Origin: Nanobdellota archaeon
GTDB taxonomy: Archaea > Nanobdellota > Nanobdellia > Pacearchaeales > GW2011-AR1
Reading direction: 5' to 3'
Assembly (NCBI GenBank): GCA_022563455.1
Contig: JADFNI010000008.1
Coordinates: 1-26,543 of the forward strand
Length of the DNA: 26,543 bases
Part shown: in pieces, positions 14,780 through 23,633 of the stretch
Numbering within the stretch: position 1 is the first letter of the stretch
Layout: every line of letters begins with the position of its first letter
Position numbers and translations under genes: made by a program
Notes under the pieces: generated by a model
Seen by the model: the letters and a program-made list of their open reading frames with translations, nothing else
Database searches by the model: none
What the model was told of the DNA's origin: nothing

Positions 14780-17700
14780 ATGAATATTAATAAAACTAAA
14801 ACAATTGTAGGATTTGAATTAATTACTATTATTATGTCACTATTTTCTTTTTCATATATAATTGAATTACAAAGTTCTTACTTTGAAGAAAATGTTGATG
14901 ATGAAGAGAATGGGATATTAAATAAAGCGATCACTTTTGTAATGAAAAAAATAATGGATCCGATAATTCCTTTAGTTTCTGCTAGTGGTCATTTTAGTCT
15001 TGAGGTTACGGGATGTTGTAAGACTAGTGTGGATAATGAAATATGCTCTGTTGTTAGTAGGGACTCTTGTGAAGAGGGGGCAGAATTTCAAGAAGGAGTT
15101 TTGTGTGAAGAGTCGGCTTTTTGTCAACGAGGATGTTGTTTTGACGAAAGTATAGGATCTTTTTATCCTCATGTAATAGAAACTAGCTGTAAGGATTCAT
15201 GGGTTGCAAATCCTACATGCGACCTTCCAGCTGCAGATCTCGGGTGTTGTTTTCTTGGAACAACTTCTAGATTTTCTACATATGGAGAATGTAAAATAGA
15301 TACTGAGAATTGGGCATTGTCTAATAATGCTGCAGTTGACTGGGATGGAAGTATTAGTGAATTTGTATGTGCTATTAAGGGCGCATTTCCAACTGAGGGG
15401 GCATGTATATTATTTGATGAATCTTGTTCAATCGCTACAATTGGGGATTGTTTTGATTCGGGCGGACAATTTAATGAAGGATATTTATGTACGGCAAAAG
15501 TTCTAAATACTGTATGTGAAAAAACTGAAGAGACAACTTGTGTCGCTGGAAAGGATGGAGTTTATTTTGTGGATTCATGTGGAAATGCTGCTAATATATA
15601 TGATGCATCAAAAGTTAATGATCAAAGATATTGGGAAAAAATAATTTTTATAGACGAATCTTGTGGTTATACAAATTCTAATGGAAATGGAGGATCACTA
15701 ACTTGCGGGAATTGTGATAGATTTAAAGGAGGAATATGTAGGGATGCATTTAAAGATGAAATTAATCCGGAATATGGGGATAACTATTGTAAGCCAACAG
15801 AATGTATTGTAACTAACGAATTTGGAACCATAACTTATGAGACTGGGGAATCTTGGTGTGATTATCAGGGAAAAATTGGGGAGGGGGATGATGTTGTTGG
15901 GTCACTTCATTGGATAAATATATGTAATCAAGGAGTGGTTGACACAACTAACTGTGGGGACTACCGAAATGGAATTTGTGTGCAGAAAAATACATTTGAA
16001 CTTGGAGATACAGAAGTAGCATTTAGGGGGGCTGGATGTGCAACGAACAATGGAGATTCGTGTTTGGCACTAAATCAAGATGAAGATGGAATTGAAGAAT
16101 GTGAAGAAACATTAAATTGTTATATTAGGCATATTGAAGTTTCAGAATTTTTTCAGTTTGATGTATGTGTTCCAAAATATCCTAGAGGATTTAATGTGAA
16201 AAGTGAAAGAAGTCAAGCTGCAGCAACGGAGATATGTGGATTTGCTAGTCTTGAATGCGAAGTAGTAAGGGAGCTTGATTTTTTTGGAAGTTGTGGAATT
16301 GTTGCTAATAAGGAATGTCTTACAGATAAATTTGCTGAAGAAATGAATGAATTATGTAGGGGTATGGGGGACTGCGGAGCTGATGTTAATATTGCTGGGA
16401 GAATAACTGAGAACTATAAAGTATATGAGGATGGTGAAAGACTTTTTTTGAGACTTGGGAGTGTATATAAAAATAGTGTTAGAGCACTTTCTAGAAATAT
16501 CAATGGACAGGTTGCTGAAGTTGAAGATTATACTCCTTATTTGAGGGCTGTTGGATTAGGTGTTGATTTTGATGATATTGATGTTGGAAGTTCTAGGATT
16601 GATGATGAATTTCTTGCACAAGGAGGTATTAATTTTGCAGCTGCTGGTGGAGCGTATGGGCTTGCTGCGACTTATTCTGCAGGATATGCTGCATTTGTTG
16701 CTGGAGGAGATATTGTCGTTCCATTATCTATTGCTTATCAAGCTGAATTAGCTGGTACTAGCGCTGTTAGTTCTGCAGGAGCTGCAGCATTTGCTGCGCC
16801 TGCAATTGGTGCTGCGGCAGGATTTATTATTGGTGTTCTTATTGCTGATTCACTTGGGCTTCCGGGAATTGCAGGAATTCAAATGGGAGTTGGCGCTGCA
16901 CTTATCGGAGCTGTTGCTGGATATGCTGCATATATTGCATATATTGGTACGGCTGCTACTATTCCAGTTTTTGGATGGATTGCAGCAGCACTTGGAGCAA
17001 TACTTATTGGGTTATCATTTTTATGGGGGGAGAGTTGTAAGAATAGTGATGTTAAATTTACATGTGAGCCGTGGATTCCTCCGACTGGAGGGGATGACTG
17101 TGAACTTTGTAATGAAGATCCTAATAAACCTTGTACTTTATATCAATGTAATAGTCTTGGGAGTGCATGTGATTTGATTAATCGAGGGAGCTCTGAAGAA
17201 GCTTGTATTTCAGATAAGGACGATGGATTTGCACCAACTGCAACTCCAGCTGTCGGGAATTTATTTGATGGAACAAAAATAGAATCCACTAACAATGGAT
17301 TTAGGATTACTGATACAGACGGTGGATGTCTTCCTGCAAATACTCCAATTAATATTCCAATTACAACTAATGAAGAGGCTATTTGTAAATATTCCTTAGA
17401 ACAAATAGAATTTGAAGACATGGAGAATTTTGGAAGTAGATTTTATACGCTTGAACATTCACTTGTTGTTCCACTTCCAGATCCTAGTCATGGAAGAAGT
17501 CAGGGACTAGAATTTAGTGAAGAATTTACTATTTATATAAAATGTGAAGATATATTTGGGCATATTGGGCCTGTGGGATCTAGATATTTGACAGTTGACT
17601 TATGTGTTGATCAGGGAAGAGATTTTACCGTGCCTGAAGTTACTGGGACCAGTCCTGGAAATGGATTTTCTCTTGGATATGACACTAATGAAACGGATTT

Positions 17701-18508
17701 TCTTGTTACAACTAATGAACTCTCTACTTGTAAATGGAGTAAGACAGATGTTAGATATAGTGAAATGGAAAACGAAATGGAATGTAATGATTTAATATTT
17801 AGGCCTAGTAATCCTACAGGATATTTATGTTCGGATATATTGCCTTTAAATGAACCTATTAATACATATTATATTAAGTGCATGGATCAACCTTGGCTAG
17901 AAGTTAGTGATTTTGAATCTAGAAATGCTATGCGGGAGAGTTTTATTTATACACTAAAGCGACCTGAAGAAAAAATAGTGATTGATTATATTTTACCTGA
18001 TAGAGAGATTATAACGGCTACTGATTTTACATCTTTCGAAATTGAAATTGGGACAAATGCCGGAGGGGAACTTCATAGGTGTTCCTATTCAATCTCAGGC
18101 TTTGAGACTATGGTTCCGTTATTCGAGACTGGAACTAGCAGAACACATATACAAACGGGACTCAGCCGTCCGGTAGGAAATTATCATATTTATGTTGAAT
18201 GTTTGGATGTTCTTAGTGGGGACACTGTACAGGGAGAAACTGAATTTAAGATTACTAAAGATACGACGAGCCCACAGATCGCTCGAATTTTCCAAGATGA
18301 AAATGTTCTTACGGTCGTTACTAATGAGGATGCCATATGTAAATATATGACTACTTCATGCAGGTATAATTTCGAAGATGGAATTGATATTGGTTCATTT
18401 AGAACGCACACTATAACTGTCACCCGAGGGGATAGTTATTATATTAAATGTAAGGATGAATTTGAAAATGTGCCTTCGTCCTGCTCAATAATTGTGAGGG
18501 CTGTATGA
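14780..18508 (+). CDS. Giant cysteine-rich protein of cassette 2 with central Ala/Gly-rich membrane segment
   Basis: The 1242-residue protein has an N-terminal hydrophobic leader (about 10-30). A second leader-like stretch, IMDPIIPLVSASG (58-70), comes just before the first GCC motif. The cysteine-rich half mirrors cassette 1 motif by motif (GCCKTSVDNEIC, QRGCCFDE, LGCCFLG, DSCGNAANIYDASKVND, CGNCDRFKGGIC, GESWCDYQGKIGEGDD). Residues about 615-752 are a long Ala/Gly-rich hydrophobic region with several possible membrane helices, absent from cassette 1. The shared CEPWIPPTGGDDCELCN and YQCNSLGSAC segment follows, then the beta-domain string with the terminal domain nearly identical to cassette 1. 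It is likely embedded in the membrane in the middle with both ends outside. Function is unknown; a surface or secretion scaffold is inferred. Confidence 0.8.
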   Translation: MNINKTKTIVGFELITIIMSLFSFSYIIELQSSYFEENVDDEENGILNKAITFVMKKIMDPIIPLVSASGHFSLEVTGCCKTSVDNEICSVVSRDSCEEGAEFQEGVLCEESAFCQRGCCFDESIGSFYPHVIETSCKDSWVANPTCDLPAADLGCCFLGTTSRFSTYGECKIDTENWALSNNAAVDWDGSISEFVCAIKGAFPTEGACILFDESCSIATIGDCFDSGGQFNEGYLCTAKVLNTVCEKTEETTCVAGKDGVYFVDSCGNAANIYDASKVNDQRYWEKIIFIDESCGYTNSNGNGGSLTCGNCDRFKGGICRDAFKDEINPEYGDNYCKPTECIVTNEFGTITYETGESWCDYQGKIGEGDDVVGSLHWINICNQGVVDTTNCGDYRNGICVQKNTFELGDTEVAFRGAGCATNNGDSCLALNQDEDGIEECEETLNCYIRHIEVSEFFQFDVCVPKYPRGFNVKSERSQAAATEICGFASLECEVVRELDFFGSCGIVANKECLTDKFAEEMNELCRGMGDCGADVNIAGRITENYKVYEDGERLFLRLGSVYKNSVRALSRNINGQVAEVEDYTPYLRAVGLGVDFDDIDVGSSRIDDEFLAQGGINFAAAGGAYGLAATYSAGYAAFVAGGDIVVPLSIAYQAELAGTSAVSSAGAAAFAAPAIGAAAGFIIGVLIADSLGLPGIAGIQMGVGAALIGAVAGYAAYIAYIGTAATIPVFGWIAAALGAILIGLSFLWGESCKNSDVKFTCEPWIPPTGGDDCELCNEDPNKPCTLYQCNSLGSACDLINRGSSEEACISDKDDGFAPTATPAVGNLFDGTKIESTNNGFRITDTDGGCLPANTPINIPITTNEEAICKYSLEQIEFEDMENFGSRFYTLEHSLVVPLPDPSHGRSQGLEFSEEFTIYIKCEDIFGHIGPVGSRYLTVDLCVDQGRDFTVPEVTGTSPGNGFSLGYDTNETDFLVTTNELSTCKWSKTDVRYSEMENEMECNDLIFRPSNPTGYLCSDILPLNEPINTYYIKCMDQPWLEVSDFESRNAMRESFIYTLKRPEEKIVIDYILPDREIITATDFTSFEIEIGTNAGGELHRCSYSISGFETMVPLFETGTSRTHIQTGLSRPVGNYHIYVECLDVLSGDTVQGETEFKITKDTTSPQIARIFQDENVLTVVTNEDAICKYMTTSCRYNFEDGIDIGSFRTHTITVTRGDSYYIKCKDEFENVPSSCSIIVRAV
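18320..18508 (+). repeat. Conserved 3' tract of the giant gene, copy 2
   Basis: This tract pairs with 13828-14016 (about 92-93% identity by hand alignment). The shared end includes the ATGA that starts a pilin gene after copy 1 but only a 13-codon ORF after copy 2. Confidence 0.8.
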
Positions 18509-18546
18509 GCATAGAATTTATAAGTAAAAAGGGGCTTAAGATTTGA
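18505..18546 (+). CDS. Thirteen-codon ORF bridging cassettes 2 and 3
   Basis: The ORF encodes MSIEFISKKGLKI. Its ATG overlaps the giant gene's stop as ATGA, and its TGA overlaps the next pilin ATG by one base (TGATG). It may be a coupling peptide or a relic of the duplicated junction. No support beyond the two overlaps. Confidence 0.3.
   Translation: MSIEFISKKGLKI
18517..18524 (+). promoter_or_regulatory. TATA box for cassette 3
   Basis: TTTATAAG is centred about 25-26 nt before the ATG at 18546. Cassette 3 thus probably has its own leaderless promoter, unlike cassette 2. Confidence 0.55.
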
Positions 18547-19313
18547 TGAAAATGGAGGATAAAAGTTGGAATAGAAAAGGAGTGAGGGCACAGGTAACAA
18601 TTTTTGTTATTGTTGCGATTGTTATTGTTTCTGTGATTCTTGTTTTCTTTTTGTGGGTGCAGCCAAATTTTCTAGGAGATGGGCCTAAAAGACTTGGGTT
18701 TGAGGGTTGTGTTTTAGATGCTGTGGAAATTGCGATAACTGACCTTGGGCCTAATGCTGGTTTTGTTAATCCAGAATTTATATATAACCACCTAGGAATA
18801 AAATACCCTTATTTATGTTATACTAATGAATACTATAAGACTTGTACTATTCAGGTGCCTTTTTTGAAGCAACATTTTGAAGAGGGAGTTGAGCAAAAAA
18901 TTCGAGATTCCGTTAATGTTTGTTATAGTTCTGCTATTAACGATTTAAAGTCTCGAGGATATGATGTCGTCTCTGGGGATGTTAATTATGAATTTATCTT
19001 GGAGCCTGGAATTTATAGAGTTGAAATAGAAGCTCCAACAGTTATTGGCGGAGCAAGATTTCAGAAGTTTAATATAAGGTCTAATTCTCCATTATATAAC
19101 ATGCTTATTATTTCAACTTCGATTTTACAATTTGAGTCGGAGCTTGGAGATTCTGATCTTGATTCAATAAGATTGTTTTATCCAGAATTTTCGGTAAATA
19201 AATTAAAGCAAGGAGATGGAACCACAGTATATACTATGAAAAGTAAATTAACAGGTGATGAATTTAATTTTGCTAGTAGGAGTCTTGCTTGGCCTGCGGG
19301 ATATGATGTTTAA
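18546..19313 (+). CDS. Pilin-like membrane protein of cassette 3
   Basis: The 255-residue product starts at the ATG 25-26 nt after a TATA box; a TTG three bases earlier is not needed. The class III leader reads KGVRA-QVTIFVIVAIVIVS, with predicted cleavage after Ala15 and a membrane helix at about 17-37. The ectodomain is recognisably related to the cassette 1 and 2 proteins: a GCVLDAVEIAI helix, YPYLCYTNEYYKTC, LRSNSPLY-type central part, LFYPEFSVNKL and GDEFNFASRSLAWPAG. It has diverged and lost the C-terminal cysteine (Leu in SRSLAWP). The giant gene starts 49 bases after its stop. Confidence 0.75.
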   Translation: MKMEDKSWNRKGVRAQVTIFVIVAIVIVSVILVFFLWVQPNFLGDGPKRLGFEGCVLDAVEIAITDLGPNAGFVNPEFIYNHLGIKYPYLCYTNEYYKTCTIQVPFLKQHFEEGVEQKIRDSVNVCYSSAINDLKSRGYDVVSGDVNYEFILEPGIYRVEIEAPTVIGGARFQKFNIRSNSPLYNMLIISTSILQFESELGDSDLDSIRLFYPEFSVNKLKQGDGTTVYTMKSKLTGDEFNFASRSLAWPAGYDV

Positions 19314-19353
19314 TAAGTTTGATAAATTTAAATTTAAAGGCTGGACTGTAGAA

Positions 19354-19357
19354 GGAG
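19354..19357 (+). promoter_or_regulatory. Shine-Dalgarno GGAG deciding the start of the cassette 3 giant gene
   Basis: GGAG lies five bases before the ATG at 19363. The frame is open further up to a GTG at 19255, but that would overlap the pilin gene by 59 bases and has no such site. Confidence 0.5.
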
Positions 19358-19362
19358 AAAAT

Positions 19363-22300
19363 ATGAGGAAGAATAAGATGAAAATTAAGATTGGGAGAAA
19401 TAAACAGGCATTTGCGGTTTTTCAAATGATTTTGTTAATGACTTCTATGTTTTCTTTTGCTTTTGTTTCTTCTGAATCTGAAGTGTTCTTCCAAGGATAT
19501 GGCTATGGGGATTCGGGGAATAGTTTAGTTGGAATTTTGTTTGATAAATTGAGAGAACCGATGATCCCTTTAGTTTTTGCAACGTCGCATGTAGACGCTG
19601 TTTCGCAACCAACAGTTTGTTGTGAGAAAACTAAGGAAGGGGCCTCTTGTGTTAATACTCTTAAGTCTGAATGTGCTGATGGGTTTGCTAGTTCTCCGAC
19701 GTCATGTGAGACTACATCATATTGTCGTCCTGGAACTTGTTATGATTCTGACGAAGGGATTTGTATGGGCAACACTCCTAAAAATATTTGTGATAAGGCT
19801 GAAGGGGCTTGGGATGTTCGAGAGGTAAACGCAGTTCCTCAATGTCAACTTGGTTGTTGTATCATTGGAGATCAGGCGGCGTTTGTTCCACTTGTTCGAT
19901 GTAAAAAACTTAGTACTTTTTTTGGAGTTCCTAATGACTATCGAACTGATATAACTTCTGAAGTTGCTTGTATTGCTGAAGCACAATCTGCCGACACTGG
20001 GGCTTGTGTTGAAGAGATAAACTTTGAAAGAGTTTGTGAATTTACTACAAGAAGTGAATGTGGGGCAACAGATGAAGTAGATATTGCCAGCGGAGATGAA
20101 ATTAAATTAACTTCGACGAAAAAGTTTTACAAAGATACACTTTGTTCTGCTGAGGAATTGAGTACTTCATGTGCGAAAGCTGCTGATACTGTTTGTTACC
20201 AAGGAGATGTTTACTTTCAGGATTCTTGTGGGAATCGGGAGAACGTTTATTCTACTGAAAATAATGGAAAGGTTAGCTGGAATAACGGTCGAGTAAAAGA
20301 GGCGTCTGAAATTTGCGATCCGAATGACGGGTCTAATAATAACAGAGAATGTGGAAATTGTGATTATTTACTTGGGACTCGGTGTAGTGTTGACGAAGGG
20401 CTTCTTGGAGGAGTGAACTTTTGTAAGAAGACTGTGTGTAAAGATCGAGATGGAAATAATCGGATAAACGGGGAGTCGTGGTGTGTTTATGATGCTAACG
20501 TCGGAGATTCGCTTGATCCTGCTGGTAGCAGGCATTATAGAGAAATATGTGATGATGGAGAAGTTATTGTTGAGCCTTGTGCTGATTTTCGAAACGAGGT
20601 ATGTACGAGCGGAGTTATTGAAATAGAATCTACTAATGGTAAGACTGAGTTTGAATCTGCAATATGTAGGGTGAATAGATGGCAAGACTGTGCTTCACAA
20701 ACTGATTATGAGGATTGTATAAATATTGACAAACGAGATTGTAACTGGGTTAGTTCTTTTACAGGACTTGTTCTTGGAGCAAACGCTGGAACTGGGTCAG
20801 GTGGTTTTTCTAATCCTACAACTGGAGGATCCACCAGCTTTCAAAATCCGACGGCAACAGGGTTTGCAATTGCTCCAATAACTGGAAATGCTATTGCAGT
20901 TGACGATATTGAGCCTGCCGAACAAACGAATAGGGAGAATGGAGTTTGTGTTCCAAATATTCCTCCCGGGTTGAAGTTTTGGGAAGGAAGAACTGCACCA
21001 ACAATTTGTGGACAAGCAAGTAGTGAATGTACTGTTACATATGGAAAAGGTCTTCTTGGTGGGGGATGGGAGGTTAAGAATGGAGAAGAATGTTTAGAAG
21101 AACAATGGGCATTGAAGGCTAATAGGGTGTGTACTGCTCTTGGGGACTGTGGGGGAAATGTGAATTTTGTTGGAGTTTATACTGATGAGGGATATGAATG
21201 GAAAGAAGATGGAGATAGAAAAAGATTATCGAGAAATTCGGTGAATGTTATTACAGGTGGATTTGCTGGATATACTGTTTTAGGATTATTAATTAATATG
21301 GTTTTGAAGGAGTTGATTCCTTTTGTTAGTGGTAGTAGTGATTGTGAACCAGGATCTGAATGTTTTGAAGCATTGTGTGCATCTGGGCTGGCAGGGGTTG
21401 AGGACGGATGTCCTGAAGTGGGTGAGGATGTGGATGAAACTACGAATACTGATACTATATATTACTATGTTGATGAGGATTTAATACTTAAAACTACTAA
21501 GGACAAAGATTTAGCTGATAAATATTATTTTTCGACAGATGATGTAGCTAAAAGTACAGATCTTGTTGCTGAAGCAGAGAGACGTAAAAAAGAAATTATA
21601 GAAAGAGGAGCATTTGGAGGATCCGGACTATTAAATCCTAGGGGAGGTTCTGGGGTGGATCCTGCAATCCAAGCAATAAGAGATTTTGATCTCTTATATG
21701 GATCTGGAGATAAGCTTAGATTTGGTGGATCTAAGGGGGGTGGACTTAGTGGTGGGAGTGGATCTAGTGGCCCTTCTTCGTCTTCTGGAGGTGGATCATC
21801 CACCAAGGACCCTGCAGTAGCAACTACCGGAACGTTCTTTGGTAATCCTTTGGTCCAAGCTGTTGGATGGGCTGGGGTTGCATTTATTGGAGGGCAACTT
21901 CTCGGAGGGATAATTGGATTTGATTCAGATAATACTCTTGCGCTTTCTACTGCTCTTGCTGCGGGAACTTTTGCTGGAAATGCTGCTGCTGCAATTCCAG
22001 GAATAGGATCCGGTGCTGCTGCAACTGGTATTGGTATTGGGATTGCAGTTGTTGTTTTTGTTTTAATGTATGAAAAGACGAAGACTGAGACGGTCGCGTT
22101 TGAATGTCTTGCTTGGCAGCCGCCTGTTGGATCTGAATCTTGTGAAAAATGTAATGACGGAGATTTACCTTGTAGTGAATATCGATGTCGAAGTCTTGGA
22201 CAGAATTGCGAGCTTGTTAATAAGGGGTCGGCTCAGGAGATTTGTGTTTCGGTTGAAGTGAATGATGCACTTCCTCCAGTTATTAAACCAAACTTTGAGG

Positions 22301-23586
22301 GTTTGACTGTTGATCTTAAATATACTAATATTAAAAATTCACCTCCAGGGCCTGGGTTTAAAATTGAAAGAAATGACAGTGAATGTCTTAAGGCATTTAG
22401 TTCTATTGAATTTGGGATTACTACTAATGAGCCTAGTCAGTGTAGGATTGACCCTGAGAGTACTGATTCGTTTGACTCTATGAGAAATTTCTTTGGGCTA
22501 AGTAATTTATTCTTGTATAATCATTCGGAGACTCTTGTTGTGCCGTCGGCTGCAGCCTTGAAAAACTCTTCTATTGTTCTTCAAAATGGGAAAGAGTTGA
22601 ACTTGTTTATTAGATGCCGAGATAAGAATGGAAATACTAATGAAGCTGAATATGCGGTAAGACTTTGTGTTGATGAATCTCCTGATACTACTACTCCTGA
22701 AGTGAAGACGACTTCGATTCTTAATGGAGGGTGTGTTGCAGAAGGGACGGACACCGCAAACGTTGAATTTGGCATTAGTGAACCTAGTGAATGTAGATGG
22801 AGTCATGTGGATCAAGGATACGATGCTATGACTAATGGTATGAATTGTAGTGATACTCCGAATTCTAATAATTTGTTTCCTTGTTCAACTGAACTTGGGG
22901 GAATTGCTAGGGATGGATCGGACTTTTATATTCGGTGTAAAGATGGTTTAAGAGAAGTACCTCCAAGGCCTGAAGAGGATCGAAATCCAATGAGTGAGAG
23001 CTTTGTGTTTAGTCTTATTGGAAGTACTGGACTTCGACTAGGGAATTTGAAGCCTAATGGAAATATCTTTGGGGGGATAAGCCCTGCACCAATTGAAATA
23101 TATGCAGAGACTAGTTTTGGATGTTACAATGGACGAGCTGTTTGCTTTTATTCGGATAATGGTATTGATGGAGACTTCATACAATTCTTAGATACAAATA
23201 CAGAAGATGCAGTTCATACTCAAAGACAAGATTTAGTCTCGGACGACTATGAATATACTATTAAATGTATAGATGCTGGTGGAAATGTTGCTATTGATAC
23301 GACCTCGTTTAAAGTAGAAATTGATACGAATGCTCCGGTTATCGCTAGAATGTATGAGGAAGGAAATCGATTGAAGATTGTGACTGTAAGGGATAGTGAA
23401 TGTTCTTACACTCTTAACTCGTGTGACTTTAGTTTTGAGGAAGGAATATTAATGGCTAACACTGATTTTGGAACACATTTTACCGAATGGAATAAGGAAA
23501 ACACTTATTATATTAAATGTAGAGATGAATTCCAAAATGAGAATGCCGAATGTTCTGCGATAATAAAACCTAGTTTTAAGTTTTGA
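19363..23586 (+). CDS. Giant cysteine-rich protein of cassette 3
   Basis: The 1407-residue product begins with a hydrophobic leader (about 15-35) and a second leader-like stretch LREPMIPLVFATS (about 60-72). The cysteine-rich region repeats the family motifs (VCCEKTKEGASC, LGCCIIG, DSCGNRENVY, ECGNCDYLLGTRC, GESWCVYDANVGDS, DFRNEVC). An Ala/Gly/Thr-rich insert (about 465-517) is absent from cassettes 1 and 2. Hydrophobic segments lie at about 626-656 and 822-904, separated by a Gly/Ser-rich linker (about 750-817). The shared CLAWQPPVGSESCEKCN and YRCRSLGQNC segment and five or so beta domains follow, ending YYIKCRDEFQN. It looks closest to the broadly distributed DPANN form, so cassettes 1 and 2 may be derived. 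A membrane-spanning surface scaffold is inferred. Confidence 0.8.
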   Translation: MRKNKMKIKIGRNKQAFAVFQMILLMTSMFSFAFVSSESEVFFQGYGYGDSGNSLVGILFDKLREPMIPLVFATSHVDAVSQPTVCCEKTKEGASCVNTLKSECADGFASSPTSCETTSYCRPGTCYDSDEGICMGNTPKNICDKAEGAWDVREVNAVPQCQLGCCIIGDQAAFVPLVRCKKLSTFFGVPNDYRTDITSEVACIAEAQSADTGACVEEINFERVCEFTTRSECGATDEVDIASGDEIKLTSTKKFYKDTLCSAEELSTSCAKAADTVCYQGDVYFQDSCGNRENVYSTENNGKVSWNNGRVKEASEICDPNDGSNNNRECGNCDYLLGTRCSVDEGLLGGVNFCKKTVCKDRDGNNRINGESWCVYDANVGDSLDPAGSRHYREICDDGEVIVEPCADFRNEVCTSGVIEIESTNGKTEFESAICRVNRWQDCASQTDYEDCINIDKRDCNWVSSFTGLVLGANAGTGSGGFSNPTTGGSTSFQNPTATGFAIAPITGNAIAVDDIEPAEQTNRENGVCVPNIPPGLKFWEGRTAPTICGQASSECTVTYGKGLLGGGWEVKNGEECLEEQWALKANRVCTALGDCGGNVNFVGVYTDEGYEWKEDGDRKRLSRNSVNVITGGFAGYTVLGLLINMVLKELIPFVSGSSDCEPGSECFEALCASGLAGVEDGCPEVGEDVDETTNTDTIYYYVDEDLILKTTKDKDLADKYYFSTDDVAKSTDLVAEAERRKKEIIERGAFGGSGLLNPRGGSGVDPAIQAIRDFDLLYGSGDKLRFGGSKGGGLSGGSGSSGPSSSSGGGSSTKDPAVATTGTFFGNPLVQAVGWAGVAFIGGQLLGGIIGFDSDNTLALSTALAAGTFAGNAAAAIPGIGSGAAATGIGIGIAVVVFVLMYEKTKTETVAFECLAWQPPVGSESCEKCNDGDLPCSEYRCRSLGQNCELVNKGSAQEICVSVEVNDALPPVIKPNFEGLTVDLKYTNIKNSPPGPGFKIERNDSECLKAFSSIEFGITTNEPSQCRIDPESTDSFDSMRNFFGLSNLFLYNHSETLVVPSAAALKNSSIVLQNGKELNLFIRCRDKNGNTNEAEYAVRLCVDESPDTTTPEVKTTSILNGGCVAEGTDTANVEFGISEPSECRWSHVDQGYDAMTNGMNCSDTPNSNNLFPCSTELGGIARDGSDFYIRCKDGLREVPPRPEEDRNPMSESFVFSLIGSTGLRLGNLKPNGNIFGGISPAPIEIYAETSFGCYNGRAVCFYSDNGIDGDFIQFLDTNTEDAVHTQRQDLVSDDYEYTIKCIDAGGNVAIDTTSFKVEIDTNAPVIARMYEEGNRLKIVTVRDSECSYTLNSCDFSFEEGILMANTDFGTHFTEWNKENTYYIKCRDEFQNENAECSAIIKPSFKF

Positions 23587-23602
23587 GTATATATCTCGTT
23601 AG

Positions 23603-23613
23603 TTTTATATAAG
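23603..23613 (+). promoter_or_regulatory. TATA box for the four-gene pseudopilin operon
   Basis: TTTTATATAAG is centred 26 nt before the ATG at 23634, predicting a leaderless transcript separate from the cassettes. Confidence 0.6.
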
Positions 23614-23633
23614 CTGCATGGCTAATTAACGTT

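Larger units (their letters stand above)
9970..23586 (+). repeat. Tandem array of three two-gene cassettes
   Basis: Cassettes span 9970-14016, 14013-18508 and 18546-23586. Each is a pilin-like gene followed by a giant cysteine-rich gene, all on one strand. Cassettes 1 and 2 are most alike in protein and, in patches, in DNA. Cassette 3 is more divergent and larger. Tandem duplication is the simplest origin. Confidence 0.8.

Noticed and set aside
16560..17177. Leucine-rich plus-strand ORFs at 16560-16751 and 16791-17177
   Set aside because: These are out-of-frame readings of the Ala/Gly-rich hydrophobic region of the cassette 2 giant protein. The main frame is continuous and matches its paralogues on both sides.
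19255..19362. Upstream extension of the cassette 3 giant gene to GTG 19255
   Set aside because: It overlaps the end of the pilin-like gene by 59 bases, lacks a ribosome-binding site, and would bury the hydrophobic leader. ATG 19363 has GGAG at good spacing.
21525..21806. Proline-rich minus-strand ORF (PPPEDEEGPLDPLPP)
   Set aside because: It is the antisense reading of the Gly/Ser-rich linker of the cassette 3 giant protein; the proline richness follows from Gly codons on the other strand.
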